Shown one piece after another: positions 42,361 through 51,749 of a DNA stretch of 64,000 nucleotides (positions are counted from its first letter, which is position 1; each line of letters begins with the position of its first letter). The notes under the pieces were generated by a model. The model searched no databases, had not been told where the DNA came from, and worked only from the letters and a program-made list of their open reading frames with translations. The DNA is from Pseudomonas sp. F(2018) (GTDB lineage Bacteria > Pseudomonadota > Gammaproteobacteria > Pseudomonadales > Pseudomonadaceae): NCBI RefSeq assembly GCF_005508865.1, contig NZ_SCOM01000006.1, positions 1 to 64,000 of the forward strand. The letters run 5' to 3'. The position numbers were made by a program, and so were the translations under genes.

Positions 42361-43703
42361 TGCAGGCCCTCCGCCGCCTGGGCGAACAGGCGCCCACGCT
42401 CTTCGAAGTTCTTGAACATGTCCAGGCTGGCGCAGGCCGGCGACAGCAGCACGGCGTCGCCCGACTGGGCCAGCTCGGCAGCGCGCTGCACGGCCTCGTC
42501 CAGGGTCTTCACCCGCACCAGCGGCGCGGCATCGCCCAGGGCAGTGGCGAGCAGTTCGGCATCGCGGCCGAGCAGCACCACGGCGCGGCAGAACTTGGCG
42601 ACCGGCGCCTTCAAGGCAGAGAAATCGGCGCCCTTGCCATCGCCACCGGCGATCAGCACCAGTTTGCCGGCGATATCGGCACCCAAGCCTTCGATGGCGG
42701 CCAGGGCGGCGCCGACGTTGGTGGCCTTGGAGTCATCGTAGTAACCCACGCCGCGCAGCTCACGCACCCACTGGCAACGGTGCGGCAGGCCGGCGAAGTT
42801 GCGCAGGGTCTGCAGCATGGCCTCGAACGGCAGGCCGACGGCGTGGCCGAGAGCCAGGGCCGCGAGGGCGTTGGATTGGTTGTGGGCGCCGCGGATCTTC
42901 AGTTCGGCGGTCGGCATCAGCGTCTCGAACTGGAAGGCCAGCAGCTTCTCGCCGTTCTCTTCGATCAGGCCGAAGCGCTTGAAGTCGGGCTTGCCCAGGC
43001 CGAAGTTCCAGCACGGCACCTGGTCGGCGATCAGCGGACGGGACAGGGCGTCGTCGCGATTCACCACCACCTGGCGCGCTCCACGGAAGATGCGGTGCTT
43101 GGCCAAGTGGTAGTGCTGCATGCCGTCGTAGCGATCCATGTGGTCTTCGCTAACGTTCAGGCAGGTGGCCACTTCGGCATTGAGGCGCTCGGTGGTCTCC
43201 AGCTGGAAGCTGGACAGCTCCAGTACGTACAGCTCGACGTCATCGTTGAGCAGGTCCAGCGCCGGCGTACCGATATTGCCGCCGACGGCGACCCTGCGCC
43301 CGGCCGCCGCCGCCATCTCACCGACCAGGGTGGTGACGGTGCTCTTGGCGTTGGAGCCGGTGATGGCGACGATCGACGCCTTGGCATGGCGGGTGAACAG
43401 GTCGATATCGCCGGACATCTTCACGCCACGGGCCGCCGCCTCGCGCAGCGCCGGGGTGGCCAGGGCCAGGCCGGGGCTCACGTACAGCTCCGAGGCGCGG
43501 CACAGGAAGTCCACGTCCAGCTCGCCGCAGCGCACTTCCACCTGCGGGTAGTCGCGTTGCAGGGTCGCCAGCTCCGGCGGGTTCGCGCGTGTGTCGGCCA
43601 CGGCGAAGCGCACGCCCTGCTGCGCGAGGAAGCGCACCAGGGACATGCCGCTCTTGCCGAGGCCGACAACGATGCGGAACTGGTCGGAAGCGATCAGCGA
43701 CAC
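42357..43703 (-). CDS. murD: UDP-N-acetylmuramoylalanine-D-glutamate ligase
   Basis: This ligase adds D-Glu to UDP-MurNAc-L-Ala. The 448 residues have the P-loop ITGSNAKSTVTTL, the central ELSSFQLETT and a C-terminal domain (YYDDSKATNVGA). The gap from mraY is 6 bp; it overlaps ftsW by 4 nt. Confidence 0.97.
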   Translation of the reverse strand: MSLIASDQFRIVVGLGKSGMSLVRFLAQQGVRFAVADTRANPPELATLQRDYPQVEVRCGELDVDFLCRASELYVSPGLALATPALREAAARGVKMSGDIDLFTRHAKASIVAITGSNAKSTVTTLVGEMAAAAGRRVAVGGNIGTPALDLLNDDVELYVLELSSFQLETTERLNAEVATCLNVSEDHMDRYDGMQHYHLAKHRIFRGARQVVVNRDDALSRPLIADQVPCWNFGLGKPDFKRFGLIEENGEKLLAFQFETLMPTAELKIRGAHNQSNALAALALGHAVGLPFEAMLQTLRNFAGLPHRCQWVRELRGVGYYDDSKATNVGAALAAIEGLGADIAGKLVLIAGGDGKGADFSALKAPVAKFCRAVVLLGRDAELLATALGDAAPLVRVKTLDEAVQRAAELAQSGDAVLLSPACASLDMFKNFEERGRLFAQAAEGLQ

Positions 43704-43709
43704 TCTCTA

Positions 43710-44792
43710 TTACCTCAGTTTCAACGTGGCCAGGCCGATCAGCACCAGGATCACGGTGATGATCCAGAAACGCACGATCACGCGCGGCTCCGGCCAGCCT
43801 TTGAGTTCGAAGTGGTGATGGATCGGCGCCATGCGGAACACGCGCTTGCCGGTCAGCTTGAAGCTGGCGACCTGGATCATCACCGACAGGGTTTCCATGA
43901 CGAACACGCCACCCATGATGAACAGCACGATTTCCTGGCGGACGATCACGGCGATGGTGCCCAGTGCGGCGCCCAGCGCGAGGGCTCCCACGTCGCCCAT
44001 AAAGACCTGGGCCGGATAGGTGTTGAACCACAGGAAGCCGAGGCCGGCACCGACCAGCGCGGCGCAGAACACGATCAGCTCACCGGCGCCCGGCACGTAG
44101 GGGATCAGCAGGTATTCGGCGAATTTGATGTTGCCCGACAGGTAGCAGAAGATCGCCAGCGCGCCGGCCACCATCACGGTGGGCAGGATGGCCAGGCCGT
44201 CGAGGCCGTCGGTCAGGTTGACCGCGTTGCTGGTGCCGACGATGACGAAGTAGGTCAGCACCACGAAGCCCACGCCCAGGGGGATCGCCACGTCCTTGAG
44301 CACCGGCACGATCAGGGTGGTTTCCACCGGGCTCTGCGCGGTCATATAGAGGAAGACGGCGGCGGCCAGGCCGAACACCGACTGCCAGAAATATTTCCAG
44401 CGGCTCGGCAGGCCGCGCGAGTTCTTCTCGATCACCTTGCGGTAGTCGTCGACCCAGCCGATGGCGCCGAACAGCAGGGTCACGGCCAGCACGGTCCACA
44501 CGTAGCGGTTGGTCAGGTCGGCCCAGAGCAGGGTGCTGACGGCAATGGCGGTGAGGATCAGCGCGCCGCCCATGGTCGGCGTGCCCTTCTTCGACAGGTG
44601 CGACTGCGGACCGTCGTTGCGCACGGCCTGGCCGATCTGGCGGATCTGCAGGGTGCGGATCATCCACGGGCCCAGCCACAGCGACATGGCCAGCGCGGTG
44701 AGCACGCCGAGAATCCCGCGCAGGGTCAGGTACTGGACCACCCCGAAGCCGGTGTAGAACTGTTGCAGGTACTCGGCCAGCAGCAGCAGCAT
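43710..44792 (-). CDS. mraY: phospho-N-acetylmuramoyl-pentapeptide transferase
   Basis: This membrane enzyme makes lipid I from UDP-MurNAc-pentapeptide and undecaprenyl phosphate. The 360 residues form ten helices with the catalytic DDxxK/R (WVDDYRKV), NLTDGLDGLA, and the C-terminal HHHFELKGWPEPRVIVRFW loop. It sits 2 bp after murF. Confidence 0.98.
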   Translation of the reverse strand: MLLLLAEYLQQFYTGFGVVQYLTLRGILGVLTALAMSLWLGPWMIRTLQIRQIGQAVRNDGPQSHLSKKGTPTMGGALILTAIAVSTLLWADLTNRYVWTVLAVTLLFGAIGWVDDYRKVIEKNSRGLPSRWKYFWQSVFGLAAAVFLYMTAQSPVETTLIVPVLKDVAIPLGVGFVVLTYFVIVGTSNAVNLTDGLDGLAILPTVMVAGALAIFCYLSGNIKFAEYLLIPYVPGAGELIVFCAALVGAGLGFLWFNTYPAQVFMGDVGALALGAALGTIAVIVRQEIVLFIMGGVFVMETLSVMIQVASFKLTGKRVFRMAPIHHHFELKGWPEPRVIVRFWIITVILVLIGLATLKLR

Positions 44793-44794
44793 GA

Positions 44795-46168
44795 TTAGTG
44801 AGCCTCCCCCGATGCCCGTTGCAGCAACGCGTCGACGATTCGTTCCATCGCCGCGCTGCGCGAGCCTTTAATTAGAATGGTGGTGTCACCCGACTCGACG
44901 CGAAGCGCTTCGATCAGGCTGGCTTGATCGGCGAAATGGCGGCCATTGGCACCGAAGGCTGCGACGGCATGCGCCATCAGCGGACCCACGGCATAGAGCG
45001 CATCGACCTTGCCGGCGGCATGGGCGCCGACGTCGCGATGGCCCCGCTCGGCCCATTCGCCCAACTCGCCCATATCTCCCAGCACCAGGACGGTGCGGCC
45101 GGAGAAGGCGGCGAGTATATCCACTGCCGCACACATGGACAGCGGGTTGGCGTTGTAGCTGTCGTCGATCACCCGCACGCCATTCGGCGCCAGGTCAGCC
45201 ACGGCGCGGCCCTTGACCGGTTGCAGCGCTTCCAGGCCCTGCTTGATCCCGACCAGCGGCACGCCGAGGGCATGCGCGGCGGCAGCGGCAGCCAGGGCGT
45301 TGGCCACGCTGTGTTCACCCAGCAGATTGAGCTGGATACGCGCCGCACCGGCAATACCGGCCAGGGCGAAGCCGGCGCAGCCGCGGGCGTCGCGCCACAG
45401 TTCGGTGGCGTGCACATCGGCCGCCTGGTCGCGCAGGGCGAAGCTCAGCACCTGGCGACCCTTGGCGCGGGTCTGCCAGGTGGCGAAGGCTTTGTCGTCA
45501 CGGTTGAGCACGGCCACACCGTCGGCAGCCAGGCCTTCGAGAATCTCGCCCTTGGCTTCGACTATCTTCTCCGGCCCGCCGAACTCGCCGACATGGGCCA
45601 GCCCGGCGTTGGTGATAATGGCTACTTGCGGCTTGGTCAGGCCGACGGTGTAGGCGATCTCGCCGACATGGTTGGCGCCCAGCTCGATCACCGCGCCGAC
45701 GTGCTCGGGAGCCAACTCCAGCAGGGTCAGCGGCGCGCCGAGGTCGTTGTTCAGGTTGCCACGGGTGGCCAGCACCGGGCCGTTCAGGCCGGCGCGCAGA
45801 ATGCTGGCGAGCATCTCCTTGACCGTGGTCTTGCCGCTCGAGCCGGTGACGGCGGCCAGCGGCTTGGCGAAGGCGGCGCGATTCAGCGCGCCGAGCTGGC
45901 CCAAAGCGATGCGGGTGTCATTGACCACCAGCTGCGGCAGCGGCGCATCGGCCACTTCGCGCTGCACCAGGGCGGCGACGGCGCCCTTGGCAGCGACCTC
46001 GGCCAGGTAGTTGTGGCCGTCGAAATTCGGCCCGACCAGGGCGATGAACAGCTGGCCGGCCTCGATCTTGCGGCTGTCGGTGGAGACGGCGGAGAACGCC
46101 AGGTCGGCGCCCGCCACGTAGCCATCCAGCGCCGGGGCCACTTCGCTCAGCAGCAGCGGCTTAAGCAT
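44795..46168 (-). CDS. murF: UDP-MurNAc-tripeptide-D-Ala-D-Ala ligase
   Basis: This last cytoplasmic Mur ligase adds D-Ala-D-Ala. The 457 residues have P-loop TGSSGKTTVKEML, a LGANHVGEIAYTV segment and the C-terminal VIDDSYNANPLSM. The true start is ATG 46168 (MLKPLLLSE), overlapping murE by 8 nt; upstream frame to 46285 lies inside murE. Confidence 0.97.
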   Translation of the reverse strand: MLKPLLLSEVAPALDGYVAGADLAFSAVSTDSRKIEAGQLFIALVGPNFDGHNYLAEVAAKGAVAALVQREVADAPLPQLVVNDTRIALGQLGALNRAAFAKPLAAVTGSSGKTTVKEMLASILRAGLNGPVLATRGNLNNDLGAPLTLLELAPEHVGAVIELGANHVGEIAYTVGLTKPQVAIITNAGLAHVGEFGGPEKIVEAKGEILEGLAADGVAVLNRDDKAFATWQTRAKGRQVLSFALRDQAADVHATELWRDARGCAGFALAGIAGAARIQLNLLGEHSVANALAAAAAAHALGVPLVGIKQGLEALQPVKGRAVADLAPNGVRVIDDSYNANPLSMCAAVDILAAFSGRTVLVLGDMGELGEWAERGHRDVGAHAAGKVDALYAVGPLMAHAVAAFGANGRHFADQASLIEALRVESGDTTILIKGSRSAAMERIVDALLQRASGEAH

Positions 46169-47624
46169 GGGCAGCCTCCCAGGCCTGCAGGGCCTTGGTG
46201 GTTTCATCCAGGTCGGAGAAGGCATGGCGCATGCCGGCGATCTCCTGATAATCCTCGTGGCCCTTGCCGGCCAGCACCACCACATCGCCGACCTGCGCGG
46301 CGGCGATCAGACGAGCGATGGCATCGCCACGACCATGGACGAACTCGACGGCCTCGGGTTTTGCGAAGCCGGCGCGAATGTCGGCGAGGATCTGCGCCGG
46401 GTCTTCGCTGCGCGGGTTGTCGTCGGTCACCAGCACCGCATCAGCCAGGCGCTCGGCCACGGCGGCCATCAGCGGGCGCTTGCCGCGATCGCGGTCGCCG
46501 CCACAGCCGAACAGGCACAGCAGGCGGCCACTCACGTGGGGACGCAGGGCCTCCAGCACTTTTTCCAGGGCATCCGGGGTGTGGGCGTAGTCGACCACCA
46601 CCAGCGGCAGCTGCTGACCACCGAAGCGCTGCATACGCCCGACCGGGCCCTGCAGCTGCGGCAGCACATGGAGGATTTCGTCCAGGCCATAGTTCAGGCC
46701 GAGCAACGCGCCGACTACGGCCAGCAGATTGCTCAGGTTGAAGCGACCGAGCAGCGGGCTGCGCAGATGGCCTTCGCCCTGTGGGGTAATCAGGCTCGCC
46801 TGCACGCCGTGATCGTCGAAGCGGGCTTCGCGGCAGAACAGGTAGGCGGAGGCATCGCTCAGGCTGTAGCCGATCAGACGCGATTCATGCTCCTCGCTCG
46901 CCAGCTGGCGGCCGAACTCGTCGTCCAGGTTGATCACCCGGCACTTCAGTTCCGGCCAGGCGAACAACTTGGCCTTGGCTGCGCCGTAGGCCTCCATCGA
47001 GCCGTGGTAATCCAGATGATCGCGGGACAGGTTGGTGTACACCGCCACGTCGAAGTCCAGGGCGGCCACGCGGCCCTGATCCAGGCCGTGGGACGACACC
47101 TCCATGGCCACGGCGCGAGCGCCGGCCTGCTTGAGGTCGGCCAGGGTGGCCTGCACGGCAATCGGGTCCGGCGTGGTGTGGCGACCGCTCTGCAGCGCAT
47201 CGAAGAAGCCGGTGCCGAGGGTGCCGACGATGCCGCAGCGCTCGCCCAGCAGATCGAGGGCCTGAGCCAGCAGCTGGCTGACGCTGGTCTTGCCGTTGGT
47301 ACCGGTGACACCGACCAGGCGCACGCCACGGCTCGGCTCGCCATAGAAGCGTCCGGCGATGGCCGACAGCTGGCCGGCCAGGCCCTTGATCGGCACCAGC
47401 TCGGCGCTGCTCGCGCTCATGGGGGAAGCGCCTTCGGCCTCATAGGCCACAGCGGTGGCGCCGCGGGCGATGGCATCAGCGATATGGGCGCGACCGTCCT
47501 GGGCCAGGCCGGGCACGGCGAGGAACAGGTCGCCTGGGCGCACCTTGCGGCTATCCAGGGTCAGTTCACGGATCAGGGTGGCGCCGCTTGCCTGCGGCAG
47601 CAGTTGATTGAGGGGCATGGGCAT
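46161..47624 (-). CDS. murE: UDP-MurNAc-tripeptide synthetase, diaminopimelate-adding
   Basis: This ligase adds meso-diaminopimelate as third residue. The 487 residues have the P-loop GVTGTNGKTSVSQ, SSHGLDQGRV, and the diaminopimelate specificity motif DNPRSEDP near residue 405. It overlaps ftsI by one base and murF by 8 nt. A second Met two codons on (47618) is an equally possible start. Confidence 0.97.
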   Translation of the reverse strand: MPMPLNQLLPQASGATLIRELTLDSRKVRPGDLFLAVPGLAQDGRAHIADAIARGATAVAYEAEGASPMSASSAELVPIKGLAGQLSAIAGRFYGEPSRGVRLVGVTGTNGKTSVSQLLAQALDLLGERCGIVGTLGTGFFDALQSGRHTTPDPIAVQATLADLKQAGARAVAMEVSSHGLDQGRVAALDFDVAVYTNLSRDHLDYHGSMEAYGAAKAKLFAWPELKCRVINLDDEFGRQLASEEHESRLIGYSLSDASAYLFCREARFDDHGVQASLITPQGEGHLRSPLLGRFNLSNLLAVVGALLGLNYGLDEILHVLPQLQGPVGRMQRFGGQQLPLVVVDYAHTPDALEKVLEALRPHVSGRLLCLFGCGGDRDRGKRPLMAAVAERLADAVLVTDDNPRSEDPAQILADIRAGFAKPEAVEFVHGRGDAIARLIAAAQVGDVVVLAGKGHEDYQEIAGMRHAFSDLDETTKALQAWEAAHA

Positions 47625-49378
47625 CAGATTCGCCCTCCCGGGTTGGCGGCCGCGTCGGCAGTCTGCGGCTGCGGCGCCGCAGCCGGATCGACTGGCGGCG
47701 GCAGGTTGTCTGGAGTGATGTTCATCAGGCGCAGGGAGCCGGCCATCACCTTGCTGAACACCGGCGCTGAGACCAGGCCGCCGAAGTAGCCGGCTTTGCT
47801 CGGCTCATCGATCACCACCATCATGGCGATGCGCGGATTGGAGCTGGGCGCGAAGCCGGCGAACATCGAGCGGTAGGCGTTGGCGGTATAACCCTTGGTG
47901 CCGACGCTGGCCTTACGCGCGGTGCCGCTCTTGCCGGACACGTGGTAGCCCGGCACCTGGGCGCGGAACACGCCGCGCGGCGCCTCGATCACCTGCTGCA
48001 GCATGCCTTGCAGGGTCTTGGCCACATCTTCCGGCACCACCTGGGCACCGATCGGCTTGTGGTCCACACGGGTCATCGACAACGGCAGCACCTGACCGTT
48101 GTTGGCCAGGGTGGCATAGGCATGGGCCATCTGGATGGCGGTCACCGACACTCCGTAGCCGTAGGACAGCGTCGCGGTCTCGGCCTTGCGCCACTCACGA
48201 TGGCTGGGCAGCTCGCCGACACGCTCGCCGGGGAAGCCCAGGCCGGTGTCCTGGCCGAAGCCCACCTTGCTCATCATGTCGTGAATGGTCTCGCCGCCGA
48301 TATCGAAGGCGACCTTGCTCATGCCGACGTTGGACGAGTTGATCAGGATGCCGGTCAGGTCGAGCACCGGGCCCTGGGTCTTGGACACGTCCTTGATGGT
48401 GTAGCGACCGATCTGCAGCGAGCCGGGGTAGACCTCGACCTTGTTTTCCGGCTTCCAGCGCCCGGTCTGTAGGGCGGCGGCCATGGAAATCGGCTTGACG
48501 GTCGAACCCGGCTCGAACACGTCGATCATGGCGCGGTTGCGCATGGCGGCCGGCTGCAGGTTGCGACGGTTGTTCGGGTTGTAGGACGGCTGATTGACCA
48601 TGGCCAGCACTTCGCCGGTCTTCACGTCGATCATCACCAGGCTGCCGGCCTTGGCGCCCTGCTCGACCAGCGCATTGCGCAGCTCGCGGTGGGCCAGGTA
48701 CTGCAGACGCAGGTCGATGGACAGCGCCAGGGCCTTGCCGGCCTTGGCGTTCTGCGCCACCTGCACGTCCTTGATCAGGCGACCACGACGGTCCTTGAGC
48801 ACCTGGCGCTTGCCCGGCACGCCGGCCAGCCAGTCCTCGAAGGCCAGCTCCACACCCTCGCGACCACGGTCATCGACGTCGGTGAAGCCGACCACATGGG
48901 CGGTCACTTCGCCGGCCGGGTAGAAGCGGCGGAACTCTTCCAGGCCGTACACGCCCGGCACCTTGAGATCGAGGATGCGCTGGCCCTGCTCGGGGGTCAG
49001 GCCGCGCACCAAGTACATGAACTCGCGTTCCTTGGCCTGCTCCAGACGCTGGGCGAAGGCCTTCGGCTCCTGACCCAGGGCGGCGGCCAGGTCGCTCCAG
49101 CGCTGTGGCGCCTTGGCCAGCTCCTTGCCGTTGGCCCACAGGGTGGTCACCGGAGTACTCACGGCCAGCGGCTCTCCATTGCGGTCGGTGATCAGGCCGC
49201 GGTGCGCCGGAATCGGGATATGCCGCACGCTGCGAGCGTCGCCGTGGGCCTGCAGGAAGTCGTGATCGATCACGTGCAGGTCGACGATGCGCCAGACGAT
49301 GGCGCCGACCATCAGCGCCAGCAGGGCCAGCACCAGGCGGAAGCGCCAGGGATAGAGAGCGCCTTCGAGGCCGATCAT
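47624..49378 (-). CDS. ftsI: penicillin-binding protein 3, septal transpeptidase FtsI
   Basis: This class B PBP cross-links septal wall with FtsW. The 584 residues have a short cytoplasmic tail, one transmembrane helix (LVLALLALMVGAIVWRIVDL), a pedestal domain with RGLITDRNGEPLA, and a transpeptidase domain with STVKP (catalytic Ser), SSN and KSGTA. A C-terminal tail rich in Pro and Ala follows. ATG 49378 starts four bases inside ftsL. Confidence 0.98.
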   Translation of the reverse strand: MIGLEGALYPWRFRLVLALLALMVGAIVWRIVDLHVIDHDFLQAHGDARSVRHIPIPAHRGLITDRNGEPLAVSTPVTTLWANGKELAKAPQRWSDLAAALGQEPKAFAQRLEQAKEREFMYLVRGLTPEQGQRILDLKVPGVYGLEEFRRFYPAGEVTAHVVGFTDVDDRGREGVELAFEDWLAGVPGKRQVLKDRRGRLIKDVQVAQNAKAGKALALSIDLRLQYLAHRELRNALVEQGAKAGSLVMIDVKTGEVLAMVNQPSYNPNNRRNLQPAAMRNRAMIDVFEPGSTVKPISMAAALQTGRWKPENKVEVYPGSLQIGRYTIKDVSKTQGPVLDLTGILINSSNVGMSKVAFDIGGETIHDMMSKVGFGQDTGLGFPGERVGELPSHREWRKAETATLSYGYGVSVTAIQMAHAYATLANNGQVLPLSMTRVDHKPIGAQVVPEDVAKTLQGMLQQVIEAPRGVFRAQVPGYHVSGKSGTARKASVGTKGYTANAYRSMFAGFAPSSNPRIAMMVVIDEPSKAGYFGGLVSAPVFSKVMAGSLRLMNITPDNLPPPVDPAAAPQPQTADAAANPGGRI

Positions 49379-49668
49379 GGCGCCACCATCTGCACTTCGG
49401 CGGGCTCGGGAATGCGCATCTTCAGCTGGCCGGCGGCCAGGGTCTCGATGCGGCTGTGCGCGGTCCAGGTACTCTGCTCCAGGATCAGGCGGCCCCACTC
49501 GGCCTGCACCTTGTCGCGCACGCTGAGCTCGGTATAGAGGGCATTGAGCAGCTGGCGATTCCAGTGCGCGCTGTAGGACACGGCGATAGCCGACAGCAGC
49601 ACGGCGCCGAACAGCAGGGCCAGCAGCAGGCTGCCGGGCGGCAGGGGTTTGGCGTACAGGCGGCTCAA
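49375..49668 (-). CDS. ftsL: cell division protein FtsL
   Basis: This 97-residue bitopic protein has one transmembrane helix (LLLALLFGAVLLSAIAVSYSAHW) followed by a periplasmic leucine-zipper-like coiled coil (LLNALYTELSVRDKVQAEWGRL). It forms the FtsQLB complex. It overlaps both rsmH and ftsI by 4 nt. Confidence 0.96.
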   Translation of the reverse strand: MSRLYAKPLPPGSLLLALLFGAVLLSAIAVSYSAHWNRQLLNALYTELSVRDKVQAEWGRLILEQSTWTAHSRIETLAAGQLKMRIPEPAEVQMVAP

Positions 49669-50606
49669 CGCAGCTTCTCCGCCACGCGCATCACCGCGCT
49701 GCGCGAGCGCGGGTTGGCCTTGAGCTCGGCTTCGCCGGCGTAGATCGGCTTGCCCAGCAGTTTGAGGCGCGGCTCGAAGGCCTTGGGAATGATCGGCAGG
49801 TCGCGCGGCAGGTTGTCCGCTTCGCCCTTAGCCTGGCGCTTCATGAACTGTTTGACGATGCGGTCTTCCAGCGAGTGGAAGCTGATCACCACCAGACGCC
49901 CACCCACGGCCAGGGTCTCCAGCGCGGCATCGAGACCACGCTCGAGATCGCCCAGCTCGTTGTTGACGTGAATGCGCAGGCCCTGGAAAGCGCGGGTCGC
50001 CGGATTCTTGCCCTTTTCCCAGGCCGGATTGGCCTCGGTCAGCACGGCAGCCAGGTCGGCGGTGCGCTCGAACGGCTTCTGTTCGCGGCGCTCGACCACG
50101 GCGCGGGCCATGCGCTTGGCGAAACGCTCCTCGCCGTATTCCTTGAACACCCGGGCGATCTCGTCGGCGCTGGCGCTGGCAATGAACTGGGCGGCGCTGA
50201 CGCCGGCATCCGGGTTCATGCGCATGTCCAGCGGACCGTCGTTGAGGAAGCTGAAGCCGCGCTCGGCATCGTCCAGCTGCGGCGAGGACACGCCGAGGTC
50301 GAGCAGCAGGCCGTCGACCTTGCCGACCAGGCCGTGCGCGGCCGCCTCTTCGCCGAGGTCGGCGAAGCTGCGCTGTACAACGACGAAGCGGCCGTCTTCG
50401 GCCGCCAGTGCATTTCCGCTTGCGATTGCCAGTGGGTCCTTGTCGAACCCGAGCAACCGGCCCTCTGGCCCGAGCCTTTCGAGGATCAGCCGGCTGTGCC
50501 CGCCCCTCCCGAAAGTGCCGTCCAGGTAGCAGCCATCCGCGCGCACGGCGAGAGCCTCGACGGCCTCGTCGAGCAGCACGGTGATGTGGCGGAAGCTGCT
50601 GGTCAT
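49665..50606 (-). CDS. rsmH: 16S rRNA m4C1402 methyltransferase RsmH
   Basis: This SAM-dependent enzyme (formerly MraW) methylates N4 of C1402 of 16S rRNA, partner of RsmI further right. The 313 residues have the motif YLDGTFGRGGHSRLIL, DLGVSSPQLDDAERGFSF and a C-terminal NPRSRSAVMRV. ATG 50606 lies 2 bp after the mraZ stop. The longer frame to 50708 is within mraZ. Confidence 0.97.
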   Translation of the reverse strand: MTSSFRHITVLLDEAVEALAVRADGCYLDGTFGRGGHSRLILERLGPEGRLLGFDKDPLAIASGNALAAEDGRFVVVQRSFADLGEEAAAHGLVGKVDGLLLDLGVSSPQLDDAERGFSFLNDGPLDMRMNPDAGVSAAQFIASASADEIARVFKEYGEERFAKRMARAVVERREQKPFERTADLAAVLTEANPAWEKGKNPATRAFQGLRIHVNNELGDLERGLDAALETLAVGGRLVVISFHSLEDRIVKQFMKRQAKGEADNLPRDLPIIPKAFEPRLKLLGKPIYAGEAELKANPRSRSAVMRVAEKLR

Positions 50607-50608
50607 GG

Positions 50609-51064
50609 TCACAGGATCAGGTCGCGCAGGTCGTCCGGCAGAGCGCCGGGTTGTTTGATGGCGGCCAGGTCGGCGTCGGCAAGCGCGTTCCAGGCATCCT
50701 CGTTCCACAGTTGGAATTTGTTCAGTTGGCCAACCAGCATCGCGTGCTTGTCCAGACCCGCGTGCGCGCGCAGACGCGGCGGCACGAGGAAGCGGCCACT
50801 GCCGTCCAGCTCGATATCCACGGCGTTGCCGATCAGCAGGCGCTGCAGGCGGCGGGTTTCTTCACGCAGGGAAGGCAGGTCGCGGAGCTTGGCTTCGATC
50901 AGCTCCCACTCCGGCAGGGGATAAACGCACAGGCAGGGGTCTACAGCATCGATGGTGACGATGAGCTGGCCAGCACAACGCGAAACGAGCTCGTCGCGAT
51001 ACCGGCTCGGCATCGCGAGTCGCCCTTTGGCGTCGAGACTGATGGCGTTAGCTCCACGAAACAA
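50609..51064 (-). CDS. mraZ: MraZ, repressor of the division and wall cluster
   Basis: This 151-residue AbrB-like DNA-binding protein has two repeated SpoVT/AbrB domains (FRGANAISLDAKGRLAMPSRYR, then NAVDIELDGSGRFLVPPRLR). MraZ represses its own operon by binding tandem GTGG-type repeats, which are present upstream. The start codon is TTG (51062-51064), with a GGGGA site about 10 bp upstream. It is the first gene of the minus-strand cluster. Confidence 0.96.
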   Translation of the reverse strand: MFRGANAISLDAKGRLAMPSRYRDELVSRCAGQLIVTIDAVDPCLCVYPLPEWELIEAKLRDLPSLREETRRLQRLLIGNAVDIELDGSGRFLVPPRLRAHAGLDKHAMLVGQLNKFQLWNEDAWNALADADLAAIKQPGALPDDLRDLIL

Positions 51065-51107
51065 GGCTGCGCTTCCCCACTGTTATTAGCTTTCCATGCC
51101 CTTATGA

Positions 51108-51132
51108 CCCACTTTTTTCCACTTTGTGCCAC
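51108..51132 (-). promoter_or_regulatory. MraZ operator: three GTGGN repeats
   Basis: On the minus strand GTGGC (51128-51132), GTGGA (51118-51122) and GTGGG (51108-51112) occur at exact 10-bp intervals. They lie just after the predicted start of transcription, as expected for MraZ binding boxes, and explain autorepression. Confidence 0.85.
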
Positions 51133-51140
51133 TTCGGCAC

Positions 51141-51170
51141 ACTATAGGAATGCGCGCCCCCTAGCGTCAA
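51141..51170 (-). promoter_or_regulatory. mraZ (Pmra) promoter
   Basis: TTGACG (51165-51170) and TATAGT (51141-51146) are separated by 18 bp on the minus strand, immediately upstream of the MraZ boxes. It should drive mraZ and at least the early genes of the cluster. The AT-rich interval 51171-51360 further upstream holds no gene. Confidence 0.78.
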
Positions 51171-51360
51171 GGCGCGAAAACTAGGAAAAATCCTTATGGG
51201 ACGGTGATTTAGCGAACTAAGCGGGGCTTTTTCAGCAGCAAAACAGAGGTTTTTTGGGGGCGAATTTCTTCAAGTTCATGAAGCTAATCTTCGAACTTAA
51301 AGTAATTTCTTAAGAGTAAGAATTTTTCGGTATTGGAAGACGAAGCGGATAGAAGAAAGG

Positions 51361-51709
51361 AGGAGAGTCGATCTGTAAGCCGGGTTCTGTCGAGGACAGT
51401 CATTCCTCTACGACGTACATCACTGCACGCCTCTAGCAACCTACCCGGTTCCAGCGCGGGCCACGCCGATGGAACCCTATTTGGTCTTGCTCCGAGTGGG
51501 GTTTGCCTAGCCACGGACTGTTACCAGCCGTGCGGTGCGCTCTTACCGCACCTTTTCACCCTTACCGGCGCCGAAACGCTTAGGCGGTTATTTTCTGTGG
51601 CACTTTCCGTAGGCTCGCGCCTCCCAGGCGTTACCTGGCACTCCGCCCTATGGAGCCCGGACTTTCCTCCCCCTCCCATAAGGAAGGCGGCGACTGTCCG
51701 ATCGACTCT
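51361..51709 (-). ncRNA. rnpB: RNase P RNA (type A)
   Basis: This catalytic RNA matures tRNA 5' ends. The minus strand begins AGAGTCGATCGGACAG and contains the hallmark GAGGAAAGTCCGGGCTCC, GGAAAGTGCCACAGAAAATA and GGGTAGGTTGCTAG segments. The 3' side ACAGAACCCGGCTTACAGATC pairs with the 5' end. The length of about 349 nt is normal for a bacterial type A RNA. A terminator is not obvious. Ends are estimated from pairing and family knowledge. Confidence 0.97.
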
Positions 51710-51718
51710 CCGCCGCCA

Positions 51719-51747
51719 AGGGTAGCGATCCAGGCGACTCAGGACAA
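51719..51747 (-). promoter_or_regulatory. candidate rnpB promoter
   Basis: TTGTCC (51742-51747) and TACCCT (51719-51724) are 17 bp apart on the minus strand, about 10 bp before the RNA start. It lies in the 40-bp gap after the rsmI stop. Confidence 0.55.
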
Positions 51748-51749
51748 GC

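Noticed and set aside
41068..44798. Long plus-strand frames over ftsW, murD and mraY
   Set aside because: They are rich in His, Gln, Gly and Asp with no recognisable fold and run opposite to well-recognised wall genes.
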